Assembly (NCBI GenBank): GCA_029980465.1
Contig: JARYIJ010000001.1
Location: forward strand, 992,001 to 1,056,000
Reading direction: 5' to 3'
From: Pseudolabrys sp.
Lineage (GTDB): Bacteria > Pseudomonadota > Alphaproteobacteria > Rhizobiales > Xanthobacteraceae
Length of the DNA stretch: 64,000 bases
In this document: positions 1-7,572 of the stretch, piece after piece
Layout: the number at the start of each line of letters is the position of its first letter
Position numbering within the stretch: the stretch's first letter is position 1
The notes under the pieces: generated by a model
Told to the model about the DNA's origin: nothing
The model's database searches: none
What the model saw: the letters and a program-made list of their open reading frames with translations, nothing else
Translations under genes and position numbers: made by a program

Positions 1-913
1 GCACGCCGTAGAAGTCGGTCAGCACCAACGCGTAGGTGAAGAAGATCGCGTTGTAGAAAAAAGCCTGCGCAGCCATCAGGCTCAGGCCGACCAGCGCGCG
101 CGTGCGGTGCACGACAAATAAAGTGCGAAAGACGTCGGCCATCGGCGTCGCGCGGCGTGCATGGAGCTTCGCGCGCGGCAGACCGTCCGACGGCCACGGT
201 CCGACGCCGGCGCGCGCTTCGATGCCGTCGACGATGCGCTCCGCCTCGGCGAGGCGCCCGTGTGTCATCAGCCAGCGCGGGCTTTCCGGAATCCACAGCC
301 GCATGAAGAAGATCACGAGCGCGAGCGCGGCGCCGATCAGGAAAGCGAGACGCCAGCCGAGGTCGACGGGAAAAAGGCCGGTGTCGAGCAGCACCAGAGA
401 GCCGAGCGCGCCGAGCGCCGCGCCGACCCAGAAGCTGCCATTGATGACGAGATCGGTCCAGCCGCGCACCCGCGCCGGCACCAGCTCCTGGATGGTCGAG
501 TTGATCGCCGCATATTCGCCGCCGATGCCGGCGCCGGTGATGAAGCGGAAGGCGGCGAAACTCGCGACGTTCCAGGACAGCGCCGTCGCCGCCGTGGCGA
601 CAAGATAGACGCTCAACGTGATGAAGAATAATTTTTTGCGGCCGAGCCGGTCGGTGAGCCAACCGAAAAACAGCGCGCCGAGCACGGCGCCGGCGAGATA
701 AGCGCTCGAGGCGAGGCCGATCTCGGTATTGCTGAAATGAAGCGCCGGGCTCTGCTTCAGCGCGCCCGACAGGGCGCCGGCCAGCGTCACTTCGAGGCCG
801 TCGAGAATCCACGTGACGCCGAGCGCCACCACCACCAGCGTGTGGAAGCGGCTCCACGGCAGCCGGTCGAGCCGGGCTGGAATGGTCGTCTCGACGATGG
901 GTTCGGCCGCCAT
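1..913 (-). CDS. MFS transporter, sugar-porter-like (partial)
   Basis: I translated this frame directly: it starts at the ATG whose complement is at 911-913 and runs open off the left edge, giving the first 304 residues of a major facilitator superfamily transporter. The loop 2-3 signature GWLTDRLGRKK (motif A) and the later IPESPRWL motif, placed between transmembrane segment 6 and the central loop, are typical of the sugar/organic-acid proton symporter branch. Six N-terminal membrane segments and part of the cytoplasmic loop are visible; the C-terminal half is outside the window. The substrate cannot be told from sequence. It is likely a single-gene unit or the last gene of a minus-strand unit. 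Confidence 0.85.
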   Translation of the reverse strand, partial: MAAEPIVETTIPARLDRLPWSRFHTLVVVALGVTWILDGLEVTLAGALSGALKQSPALHFSNTEIGLASSAYLAGAVLGALFFGWLTDRLGRKKLFFITLSVYLVATAATALSWNVASFAAFRFITGAGIGGEYAAINSTIQELVPARVRGWTDLVINGSFWVGAALGALGSLVLLDTGLFPVDLGWRLAFLIGAALALVIFFMRLWIPESPRWLMTHGRLAEAERIVDGIEARAGVGPWPSDGLPRAKLHARRATPMADVFRTLFVVHRTRALVGLSLMAAQAFFYNAIFFTYALVLTDFYGV

Positions 914-1003
914 GCGCCTGCCTCAACGCGCGGGCGTGGGCATCGTTCACCGGCGAGCCGGCCCGCGCCACCCATTGTCCACAGCGCGCCCGGCGCACGG
1001 CGA

Positions 1004-1201
1004 TCAGCGTTTCTGGGCGGACCTGCGGGCTTTCGCGGGGCGGCGGCGAATTCGGGCCGCAGGGCCGATCGGGCGGCCGGCCGCGACTTCGTCGGCATTG
1101 CCGACCTCCTCGCAGATCAGGCAAACGGCCACAGCACGGCCATTGGCGACCTGAATCTGCGCCAACTCACAGCGGCAATATGAGCAGAGCAATGTGCGCA
1201 T
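1004..1201 (-). CDS. Small zinc-ribbon-like protein
   Basis: This is a 65-residue protein with two closely spaced cysteine pairs near the N-terminus (CSYC at residues 6-9 and CLIC at 27-30), which could form a four-cysteine zinc ribbon, followed by a basic tail rich in Arg, Lys and Ala. An AAGGAG ribosome binding site sits 7 bases upstream of the ATG, which supports it as a real gene. It lies upstream of the MFS gene on the same strand with a 90-base gap. I do not recognise a named family; a nucleic-acid-binding or metal-binding role is only an inference from the cysteines and the basic tail. Confidence 0.6.
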   Translation of the reverse strand: MRTLLCSYCRCELAQIQVANGRAVAVCLICEEVGNADEVAAGRPIGPAARIRRRPAKARRSAQKR

Positions 1202-1314
1202 GAGCGCGCTCCTTATTGTGCTCCTTGCGCCGTATTGACGGCGACCGGATTATCCCGCAGCGATTCGTGTGGCGACATCAAGATCCCGCTCCCGACTGTC
1301 CGGCCGTTTCACCA

Positions 1315-1758
1315 ATGGATTCCGACACCCTCCGCAGACTGCACTACGCCGCCGCGATCGCCATCGGCGTATTCGCGGCGATGGCGGTGCACATCCTGCT
1401 CACCGTGCTCGGCCTCGGCATCGACACCGTGCTGCGGGATGCGCGTCCGTCGAGCCATGCCGAATTCGTCTCGGCGCTGGCATGGTGGGCAATCGCCGCC
1501 ACGGGATTCATCGGTGGCTGGGCCGCCGGCGCTTATCTGATCGCGGCGGCGCGCGAGCGCGACGCCGTGTACCGGCTCGCCCGGCGGTTCCTGATCGCGG
1601 TCGTCGTCGTGGTGTCGACTGCGGCGGGCCTGCTCAGCAAGACCGGCTCGGCGGCCGGCACAGTCGACGTCATCGCCAGCGGCACCGCGCTCGGCCTCGG
1701 CCTGATCTGTGCATTCTGCGGCGCCCGCTTCGCTTATCTCAACGCCGAGCAGGTGTAG
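1315..1758 (+). CDS. Hypothetical four-helix membrane protein
   Basis: A 147-residue protein with four predicted transmembrane segments (about residues 10-32, 58-80, 88-106 and 118-140) separated by short charged loops. The reading frame stays open further upstream, but the ATG at 1315 (MDSDTLRR) gives a compact protein whose first helix begins immediately, whereas the extension is Arg/Pro rich and unlike a membrane protein. No clear ribosome binding site precedes it, so the start is uncertain. I do not recognise the family. It stands alone between divergently oriented neighbours. Confidence 0.6.
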   Translation: MDSDTLRRLHYAAAIAIGVFAAMAVHILLTVLGLGIDTVLRDARPSSHAEFVSALAWWAIAATGFIGGWAAGAYLIAAARERDAVYRLARRFLIAVVVVVSTAAGLLSKTGSAAGTVDVIASGTALGLGLICAFCGARFAYLNAEQV

Positions 1759-2023
1759 CGCGAACCGGGCAAACGCCATCGTCCCTGTTGTTAGTGACGC
1801 GGGGGTGTCGTCCTTCCTTTCCCTGCCTCCGCGGGGACAAGCTTCTCCCTTCGGCCTTGGTCGAAGGGGATGGAGTGCCTATCGCGCACCATCGGGCCTT
1901 GTGGCGACGAGGCCCGCACGCCTGGTGAGGCGTGTCGCGCGCCTACGACAGGGCGATAGAAAAATCAGATGGCAGCGTGAATGGTCGCGAGACAGCACCG
2001 GGACAGACAATCGGCTTATGGAG
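1759..2023. other. Intergenic region with inverted repeat
   Basis: No convincing gene is seen here. A stem of CGGGCCT (1893-1899) and AGGCCCG (1910-1916) with a 10-base loop lies between the convergent ends of the membrane-protein gene and the ABC operon. It has no T-tract, so it is not a classical terminator. Confidence 0.4.
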
Positions 2024-3121
2024 TCACTCCTTGAGCGGCGCCATTTGCTGCGGATCGAGCTTGAGCCAAAGCGTATCGCCGACCTCGAAGACCTGCGACG
2101 GCATGGCGGCCACTTTCAGCCGAACGGCACTGTCCGCAGGAGAGACGATGTAGTCCCAGGATTCGCCAAGAAACACGCGTTCGATCACCCGGCCTTTCAG
2201 CCGAACCGGACTGTCCTCCGAGAACGGGCCGCGATCGAGCGAGATATTTTGCGGACGAACCGAAAACAACACCGGTCCATTCGCCTCGAGCCGCTCCTTC
2301 TCGAACAGATTGCGCGGCAGGTCGAAGCGATCGAACACGACCCGCTCGCCCTCGATCCGGCCTTCCAGGAAATTCGTGCGGCCGATGAAGCCGGCGACAA
2401 ACCTTGTCTTCGGCCGCGTGTACAGCAGATACGGCGCCTCGATCTGTTCGAGCCGGCCGAGGTTCATGACCGCGATGCGATCGGACGTGACCATGGCCTC
2501 GCCCTGATCGTGCGTGACATAGACGGTGGTGAAATGGAATTTGTCGTGCAGCCGCCTGATCTCGAAACGCATCTCCTCGCGCAAATTGGCATCGAGGTTC
2601 GACAACGGCTCGTCGAGCAGCAGCACGCGCGGCTCGATCACCATCGCGCGGGCGAGCGCCACCCGCTGCTGCTGGCCGCCGGACAATTCGGCCGGGTAGC
2701 GGTCAGCAAGCGCTCCGAGTTTGACGGTATCGAGCATGGATTGAACTTTGCCGCGGATCGACTCGCGGTCGAAGCGGCGCAACTTCAGGCCGAAGGCCAC
2801 GTTTTCCGCCACCGTCATGTTCGGCCAGATGGCGTAGCTCTGGAAGATCATGGACATCTGCCGTTTCTCGGGCGGCAGCGAGCCCTGCGGAGAAGAGATG
2901 ACCGCGCCGTCCATGGCAATTGTGCCGCCGGTCGGGCGCACGAAGCCCGCAATCATCCGCAACGTCGTCGTTTTGCCGCAGCCGGAAGGCCCGAGCAGCG
3001 AAATGAACTCGCCCGGCGCGATGTCCAGGCTGAGCTGATCCACCGCCGTGAACGAGCCGTACACACAACTGAGCCGGTCCAGAGACAGGCGCGGGACACT
3101 CTTCGGCTCGGCGCCACTCAT
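2024..3121 (-). CDS. ABC transporter ATP-binding protein (ferric/PotA-like)
   Basis: A 365-residue ATPase that would power the adjacent permease. Walker A GPSGCGKTT is at residues 44-52, the Q-loop FQSYAIWP near 93, the signature LSGGQQQR near 146, Walker B VLLLDEP near 165-171 and the switch histidine in VTHDQ near 203. About 140 residues beyond the ATPase core form a TOBE-type domain, as in FbpC, PotA and CysA. Its start overlaps the permease stop by 4 bases (ATGA), so translation is probably coupled. Together with the fused permease and the FbpA/AfuA-like binding protein this makes a complete importer; iron, phosphonate or another small anion are possible substrates. Confidence 0.9.
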   Translation of the reverse strand: MSGAEPKSVPRLSLDRLSCVYGSFTAVDQLSLDIAPGEFISLLGPSGCGKTTTLRMIAGFVRPTGGTIAMDGAVISSPQGSLPPEKRQMSMIFQSYAIWPNMTVAENVAFGLKLRRFDRESIRGKVQSMLDTVKLGALADRYPAELSGGQQQRVALARAMVIEPRVLLLDEPLSNLDANLREEMRFEIRRLHDKFHFTTVYVTHDQGEAMVTSDRIAVMNLGRLEQIEAPYLLYTRPKTRFVAGFIGRTNFLEGRIEGERVVFDRFDLPRNLFEKERLEANGPVLFSVRPQNISLDRGPFSEDSPVRLKGRVIERVFLGESWDYIVSPADSAVRLKVAAMPSQVFEVGDTLWLKLDPQQMAPLKE

Positions 3122-4851
3122 GATCGCCTCAACATAAAATCACGCCCTATGATCTTGTAGCCCAGCAGCACGATCAGGATTGTCGCGCCGAGAAGAAAGA
3201 ACCCGAGCGCGGCCAGAATCTCGAAGCTGCCGTTCTCACTCAGGTCGAGCATCATGACGGAGATCACCCGCGTCTGAGCGCCGACCAGGAAGATCGCCGT
3301 GCTCAGCTCGCGCGTCGCGGGAATAAATACGAGCAACCAGGTGCCGAGCAGGCTCTTTTTAAGCACCGGAACGATCACGCGCGCGATCGCGCGCAGCCGC
3401 GTGCCGCCGAGAATACGGACAGCTTCCTCCATCTCGGGATTGAGCGCGCGCAGGCTCGCCGCGCAGTTGACATAGGCGATCGGCAGAAAGCGCGTGCTGT
3501 AACCGAGAATGAGGATGAGCGCCGTGCCGTAGAGAGCGACCGGAGGCGAAGCGAACGCCGCATAGAAGCCGATGCCGAGCACAATGCCGGGGATGACGAG
3601 CGGCGCCATGCACAACAAGCTGAGAATGGCCCCGCCAGGCATGAGCTTGCGGTTGACGACGTAGGCCGCAAGCAGAGCCAGGGCGACGGCAAGACAGCCT
3701 GCCGCCGCCGAATAGGTGAAGCTGTGGAGGATGGTCCGCCGCGCCCCCTCCTCCGCGAGCAGGCGATAGAAATTGTTGAAAGTCAGGTTGGCGAGGGTGA
3801 ATCCCAGCCCCCACGCCTTGCTGAAGGCGGCCTTGGCCAGTGCGGCGTAAGGCAGGATCACGGCGAGAGAGACTACAAAGAGAGAATAACCGAGGATCGC
3901 CCAACGCCACGGTCCGAGCGGCGTCAGCGTGCGGCTTCCGCCCTTTCCGGTCAGCGCCACGTAGCTCCTGCGGCCGAGGACCGCCCGCTGGATCCAGAAC
4001 AGCGCAAGCGTGATCGCGATCAACGGAATGGCATAGGCGGCCGCCACCTCCGCCCGCACCGGAAATTCGAAATACTGCCAGAGCTGCAGCGTCATGATCC
4101 GGATGCGCGCGGGCAGAGCGATAATGGCCGGTGTGCCGAACAAGGCCACGGTATCGAGGAAGACGACGATCGCCCCGCCCAGAATAGCCGGCGTCACCAG
4201 CGGCAGCGTGATGCGGAAGACGGTGTAGACGCTGCCGGCGCCCAGGATGTTCGCCGCTTCCTCCATCTCCGAGGAGACGCGGTCGAGCGCATCGGTCGTA
4301 AACACAAATATGTAGGGAAAGGCATACAACGCCGTGACAAGGGACAGGACGGGAAAGGTGTAAATGTCGATGAAGCCGCTGTGGCTGCCGGTGACCGCCA
4401 TCCACGCGCGGTTGAGCCAGCCGGCATTCGGGCCGGCGAGCAGGATCCAGCCGATCGCGCCCAAATACGGCGGCGTGATAAACGCGCCGAGGATCAAAGC
4501 GCGCACGACGCTCTTGGCCGGCATGTCGGTGCGCGAGACGCCCCAGGCGATCGGCACCGCCATCAGGGCCGACAGCACGGTCACTTCGAGCGCATAGAGC
4601 AGGGAATTGCCCAGCGCCTCCAGATTCCGCATCCGGCCATAGGCGCTGACATAGTTATCGAATGTGAACGTGCCGGTGTCCGTCGCCTGCAGGCTGGAGA
4701 TCAGCAGCCGCACCAGCGGCGTCGCCACCAGAAACAGCAGCGCGGCCGCCGCCAGGACCCAGATCAAGCTGGCCGGCTCAAAACGGCGGAGGCGCCCAAG
4801 CGGGCCGCGGTGCAGGGTTGCACCCTGCACCGGCGATTCTGCGACACTCAT
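3118..4851 (-). CDS. Fused ABC permease, FbpB-like
   Basis: A 577-residue inner-membrane permease made of two tandem BPD_transp_1 domains. Two copies of the EAA loop are visible: EMEEAANILGAG near residue 205 and EMEEAVRILGGT near 480, each followed by the conserved Leu-Pro/Val-Pro turn. About 12 transmembrane segments are expected. The fusion of both permease domains in one chain is characteristic of the FbpB/ThiP-type family. It lies downstream of the binding-protein gene and upstream of the ATPase gene in a minus-strand operon. Confidence 0.9.
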   Translation of the reverse strand: MSVAESPVQGATLHRGPLGRLRRFEPASLIWVLAAAALLFLVATPLVRLLISSLQATDTGTFTFDNYVSAYGRMRNLEALGNSLLYALEVTVLSALMAVPIAWGVSRTDMPAKSVVRALILGAFITPPYLGAIGWILLAGPNAGWLNRAWMAVTGSHSGFIDIYTFPVLSLVTALYAFPYIFVFTTDALDRVSSEMEEAANILGAGSVYTVFRITLPLVTPAILGGAIVVFLDTVALFGTPAIIALPARIRIMTLQLWQYFEFPVRAEVAAAYAIPLIAITLALFWIQRAVLGRRSYVALTGKGGSRTLTPLGPWRWAILGYSLFVVSLAVILPYAALAKAAFSKAWGLGFTLANLTFNNFYRLLAEEGARRTILHSFTYSAAAGCLAVALALLAAYVVNRKLMPGGAILSLLCMAPLVIPGIVLGIGFYAAFASPPVALYGTALILILGYSTRFLPIAYVNCAASLRALNPEMEEAVRILGGTRLRAIARVIVPVLKKSLLGTWLLVFIPATRELSTAIFLVGAQTRVISVMMLDLSENGSFEILAALGFFLLGATILIVLLGYKIIGRDFMLRRS

Positions 4852-4875
4852 GATCCGCGTTCTTCTCGCGCAGGC

Positions 4876-5919
4876 TCAGTTTCCGAATGTGTCGCGCCAT
4901 TTTTCCTTTATCTTCGGCAAGTCTTTTTCGATGTCCGCCAGTTTCGGCGACAACACCTTCATTTCGGCGAGCGGCTTGGCTCCCGGAGGTGGCGGCACGT
5001 CATCGCGCAAAGGCTGCTCGAAATTCTCCGCCAGGATTTTGGAATATTCCGGACCCGTCAGAAACTCCAGGAAGAGCTTGGCCGCATTGGGATGGTGAGA
5101 GCCCTTGAGAATGGCGGAGGGCGAAGGATCGATCAGCGCACCCGACGTCGGATAATTGACCGCCAACGGGTTTCCGCGCTTCGCGCTGCGGAAGGCAGTC
5201 GCAGGGTTACCGGGAGCAACCTCACGCTCGCCTGAATTCAGCACCGTAATAGGATCGTCCACCGAACGTCCGATGAGCGGGTTGAGCTTGTTGAGCTTCT
5301 CGAAATAGTCCCACCCGTACTTTTGCTGCATCGCAACGGTCCACACCCCGATGAGGCCGCTGTAGTTCGGACTGCCGAAGCCGATCTGATTTTTCCATTT
5401 CTCGTTCGTCAGGTCGGGCCAGTCCTTTGGAGCGTCCGCCGCACTGACCTTGCTCTTGTTGTAAACGAGCGCAACGATCCCAACCCAGCTCACATGATAA
5501 AAGCCGTTGGGATCAAGGTTACGAAGCACCTTCGACAACCCTTTTTCGTTCTCAGGAACGTATTTGAGGAGCAGATTCTTCCCTTCGAGATAGGCCATGT
5601 GGCTTTCGTCGGTGGACGTGAACACGTCCGACAGAACGTCGCCGGCCTTGAGATCCTGCAAGAGTCGCTGGAACGCGACCTGCGATGTCGTCTTGATCGC
5701 GTGAACGCTGACGCCCGGGTATTTCTCGCTGAAGGCTTTTCCCACCTCGTCGCAAATCTGCTGATTGAGGATGCCGGAATACCAGGTGAGTTGCCCTTCT
5801 TTCTTGGCAGCCTCGTAGAGTTGCTTGTCCTGACTGGTCTGGGCCATGGCCGGCGAAGCGAGCGCCAGCACCATCGCGGTCATGAGGAGCGGCGCCCCCC
5901 AGCGGAAACATAGTTTCAT
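4876..5919 (-). CDS. Extracellular solute-binding protein (FbpA/AfuA-like)
   Basis: A 347-residue periplasmic binding protein with a standard signal peptide ending AMA-QT. The start was set at the ATG complementary to 5917-5919 because a GGGAGG ribosome binding site lies about 7 bases upstream and the signal peptide follows at once; the longer open frame adds a sequence with no secretion signal. The mature protein begins with KQLYEAAKKEGQLTWYSG, typical of bacterial extracellular solute-binding family 1/6 proteins related to ferric-iron and 2-aminoethylphosphonate binders. It is the first gene of the three-gene importer operon. Iron-coordinating tyrosines cannot be assigned confidently, so the substrate stays open. 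Confidence 0.88.
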   Translation of the reverse strand: MKLCFRWGAPLLMTAMVLALASPAMAQTSQDKQLYEAAKKEGQLTWYSGILNQQICDEVGKAFSEKYPGVSVHAIKTTSQVAFQRLLQDLKAGDVLSDVFTSTDESHMAYLEGKNLLLKYVPENEKGLSKVLRNLDPNGFYHVSWVGIVALVYNKSKVSAADAPKDWPDLTNEKWKNQIGFGSPNYSGLIGVWTVAMQQKYGWDYFEKLNKLNPLIGRSVDDPITVLNSGEREVAPGNPATAFRSAKRGNPLAVNYPTSGALIDPSPSAILKGSHHPNAAKLFLEFLTGPEYSKILAENFEQPLRDDVPPPPGAKPLAEMKVLSPKLADIEKDLPKIKEKWRDTFGN

Positions 5920-6360
5920 GCGAAACCTCCCAAATACCATTAGTTTTTTTGTGCGCGGCTTCCGCGCGGAATAGCGCCAGTAAGCGTCTCGCGGACGACA
6001 ATGTCTGTCAACCGCCTCCGAATGTAGCGGCCTTCCAATCCTCATATGATCGCGGTGACGTCGAAGCGTCGCCGACACAAACGGGCTGCTATCATTGAAT
6101 CAACTCCGCACCAACGATTGCGATAGTGTCAAATACGCCAAACCGATCCTCCTCATGGTGAGGAGCTCGCCGGAGCCAAAGCGTAGTTACGCGCGTCTTT
6201 GACGCACTATGGCGAAGGTGGGCGTCTCAAATCATGAAACCGCAGAGCGGGCAGCACATAAGCTGCCTCCCCTTCGACATGCATCGCTGCGTGATACTCC
6301 ACAGGATGAGGCGAATGAGAGCCTCGCACCACGTCATTGTTGAGTGGCTGAATGCTGTCT
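5920..6360. other. Long intergenic region, promoter side of ABC operon
   Basis: These 441 bases hold no gene I can support. They should contain the promoter of the minus-strand ABC importer operon at the left end and, to the right, a degenerate palindromic repeat beside the end of phyR. Confidence 0.5.
6151..6238. repeat. Degenerate Bradyrhizobium-type palindromic repeat
   Basis: The element begins with the perfect palindrome CCTCA-TGG-TGAGG and ends with GCGTCTCAAATCATGA. This is the general form of a short intergenic element common in Bradyrhizobium-like genomes (CCTCATGGTGAGGAG at one end, GTCTCGAACCATGAGG at the other). This copy is imperfect at its right end. The family assignment rests on memory of that pattern, not on an alignment. 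Confidence 0.5.
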
Positions 6361-7164
6361 TTAGGCGCTGGCCCGCTTGGGCGCGTTGCGGGCCTTGCGC
6401 TCGAAGAACAGCGCCTGGCTGATGACCGCCGACACCGTCGAGGGCTGGAACGGCTTGGCAATGAGGAACGCCGGCTCCGGGCGCTCCCCGGTCAGGAAAC
6501 GTTCCGGATAGGCGGTGATGAAGATTACCGGCACCTCGAAGCTCTTGAGCAGGTCGTTGACGGCGTCGAGACCCGAGCTGCCGTCGGCCAACTGGATATC
6601 GGCGAGGATCAGGCCCGGCCGGCCGTTCCTGGTCAGTGCAATTGCCTCCGAGCGGGTACGCGCGACGCCGAATACGGTATGGCCGAGGCTCTCCACCAGC
6701 CCTTCGAGGTCCTTCGCGATCAGCGACTCGTCCTCGATGATGAGCACATCGGTCGCGATCTCGGCGGCCAGTTCGCGGCCGGACTCGGCTACATGCTCAC
6801 GCAACTCGGCAACGTCGATGTCAAGAATTTGCGCGGCGTCGGATTCCGAAAAGCCCTCCAACGACATCAGCAGAAAGACCTGCCGCGGCAGGGGCATGAT
6901 CCGGCTCAGGTGCTGATCGGCCGGCAGCGATACCGCCTTCGGCCCACCTTCGGTATTGAGGGAGACCGAGTTCCAAATCTTGCTGAACAGCCGGTACAGC
7001 GCGACCTTCGAGCTCGCCCCCGTCTTGGCCAGGCCTGGATCCTCGATCATGGCCTGGATGGTTGCCGCCACGTAGGCATCGCCCGAGGATTGGCTGCCGG
7101 TCAGGGCCCGCGCATAGCGCCGCAGGAGCGGCAAAAAGGCTGCAACTTGCTGGGACACTGACAT
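6361..7164 (-). CDS. phyR: PhyR, anti-anti-sigma response regulator
   Basis: A 267-residue protein with the PhyR architecture: an N-terminal ECF-sigma-like domain (about residues 5-130) that mimics EcfG, then a receiver domain (about 138-255). The receiver has the acidic pair in IIEDES, the phospho-acceptor Asp189 in ADIQL, a Thr in FITAYP and a Lys in AKPFQP. When phosphorylated, PhyR family proteins bind NepR and free the stress sigma factor. It is transcribed divergently from nepR across a region with two EcfG-like promoters, so it is probably autoregulated by the stress response. Confidence 0.95.
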   Translation of the reverse strand: MSVSQQVAAFLPLLRRYARALTGSQSSGDAYVAATIQAMIEDPGLAKTGASSKVALYRLFSKIWNSVSLNTEGGPKAVSLPADQHLSRIMPLPRQVFLLMSLEGFSESDAAQILDIDVAELREHVAESGRELAAEIATDVLIIEDESLIAKDLEGLVESLGHTVFGVARTRSEAIALTRNGRPGLILADIQLADGSSGLDAVNDLLKSFEVPVIFITAYPERFLTGERPEPAFLIAKPFQPSTVSAVISQALFFERKARNAPKRASA

Positions 7165-7201
7165 GGATTCTCCTCCCCACTGCTGGACTTGGCTGCTCCC
7201 T

Positions 7202-7226
7202 AATGCCTATACCGGAAAAAAGTTCC
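7202..7226 (-). promoter_or_regulatory. Candidate EcfG promoter of phyR
   Basis: On the minus strand GGAAC (7226-7222) is followed after 16 bases by CATT (7205-7202), one mismatch from the EcfG consensus GGAAC-N16/17-CGTT. It sits about 40 bases upstream of the phyR start. Consensus is established for alphaproteobacterial general stress promoters; use here is inferred. Confidence 0.6.
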
Positions 7227-7234
7227 AGTCTGCG

Positions 7235-7259
7235 GGAACGTATTGGACCAAATTGGGTT
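7235..7259 (+). promoter_or_regulatory. Candidate EcfG promoter of nepR
   Basis: GGAAC (7235-7239) is followed after 16 bases by GGTT (7256-7259), one mismatch from the EcfG consensus GGAAC-N16/17-CGTT. It is about 80 bases upstream of the nepR start. The two -35 elements lie back to back, 8 bases apart, serving opposite strands. Confidence 0.6.
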
Positions 7260-7338
7260 GAATTTGGAAGGCGTTATCCGGCCAATAGGGAAAATATTGG
7301 CTCGATTCGGTTGGGGCTTGCCGGCGGGGACGGATCAG

Positions 7339-7572
7339 ATGGCCACAAAAGGCAACAAGCCAGGGGGGGCTTGGCACGAAGACGGCAAAATAGTGGACGG
7401 CAAAGTTGTGAGTTTGGGCCGCGACGTCCAGTTCAAGATCGGGCAGCATCTGCGCACCATGTACGACGAGGTCGTGAAGCAAGGCGTGCCGGATCAACTC
7501 AGCAATCTGCTGAGCCAGCTCGATTCCGCGAGCGAGGCGAAAAAGACCGACGACGACAAGTCAGCCGGCTGA
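7339..7572 (+). CDS. nepR: NepR, anti-sigma factor of the general stress response
   Basis: A 77-residue protein whose centre carries the NepR signature: IGQHLRTMYDEVVKQGVPD followed by a LLSQLD stretch, matching the two helices that clamp EcfG or, in the switched state, PhyR. The frame is open further upstream, but the ATG at 7339 follows GGGGA by 9 bases and gives the usual NepR size. It lies after the divergent promoter region shared with phyR. In most relatives nepR is followed by ecfG; here its 3' end overlaps the end of the opposing histidine kinase gene by 12 bases and no sigma factor gene follows. Confidence 0.9.
   Translation: MATKGNKPGGAWHEDGKIVDGKVVSLGRDVQFKIGQHLRTMYDEVVKQGVPDQLSNLLSQLDSASEAKKTDDDKSAG

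Noticed and set aside
7165..7338. Open frame from 7243 that would extend NepR by 32 residues at the N-terminus.
   Set aside because: The extension overlaps the candidate EcfG promoter and lacks NepR similarity; the ATG at 7339 has a better ribosome site and usual protein length.
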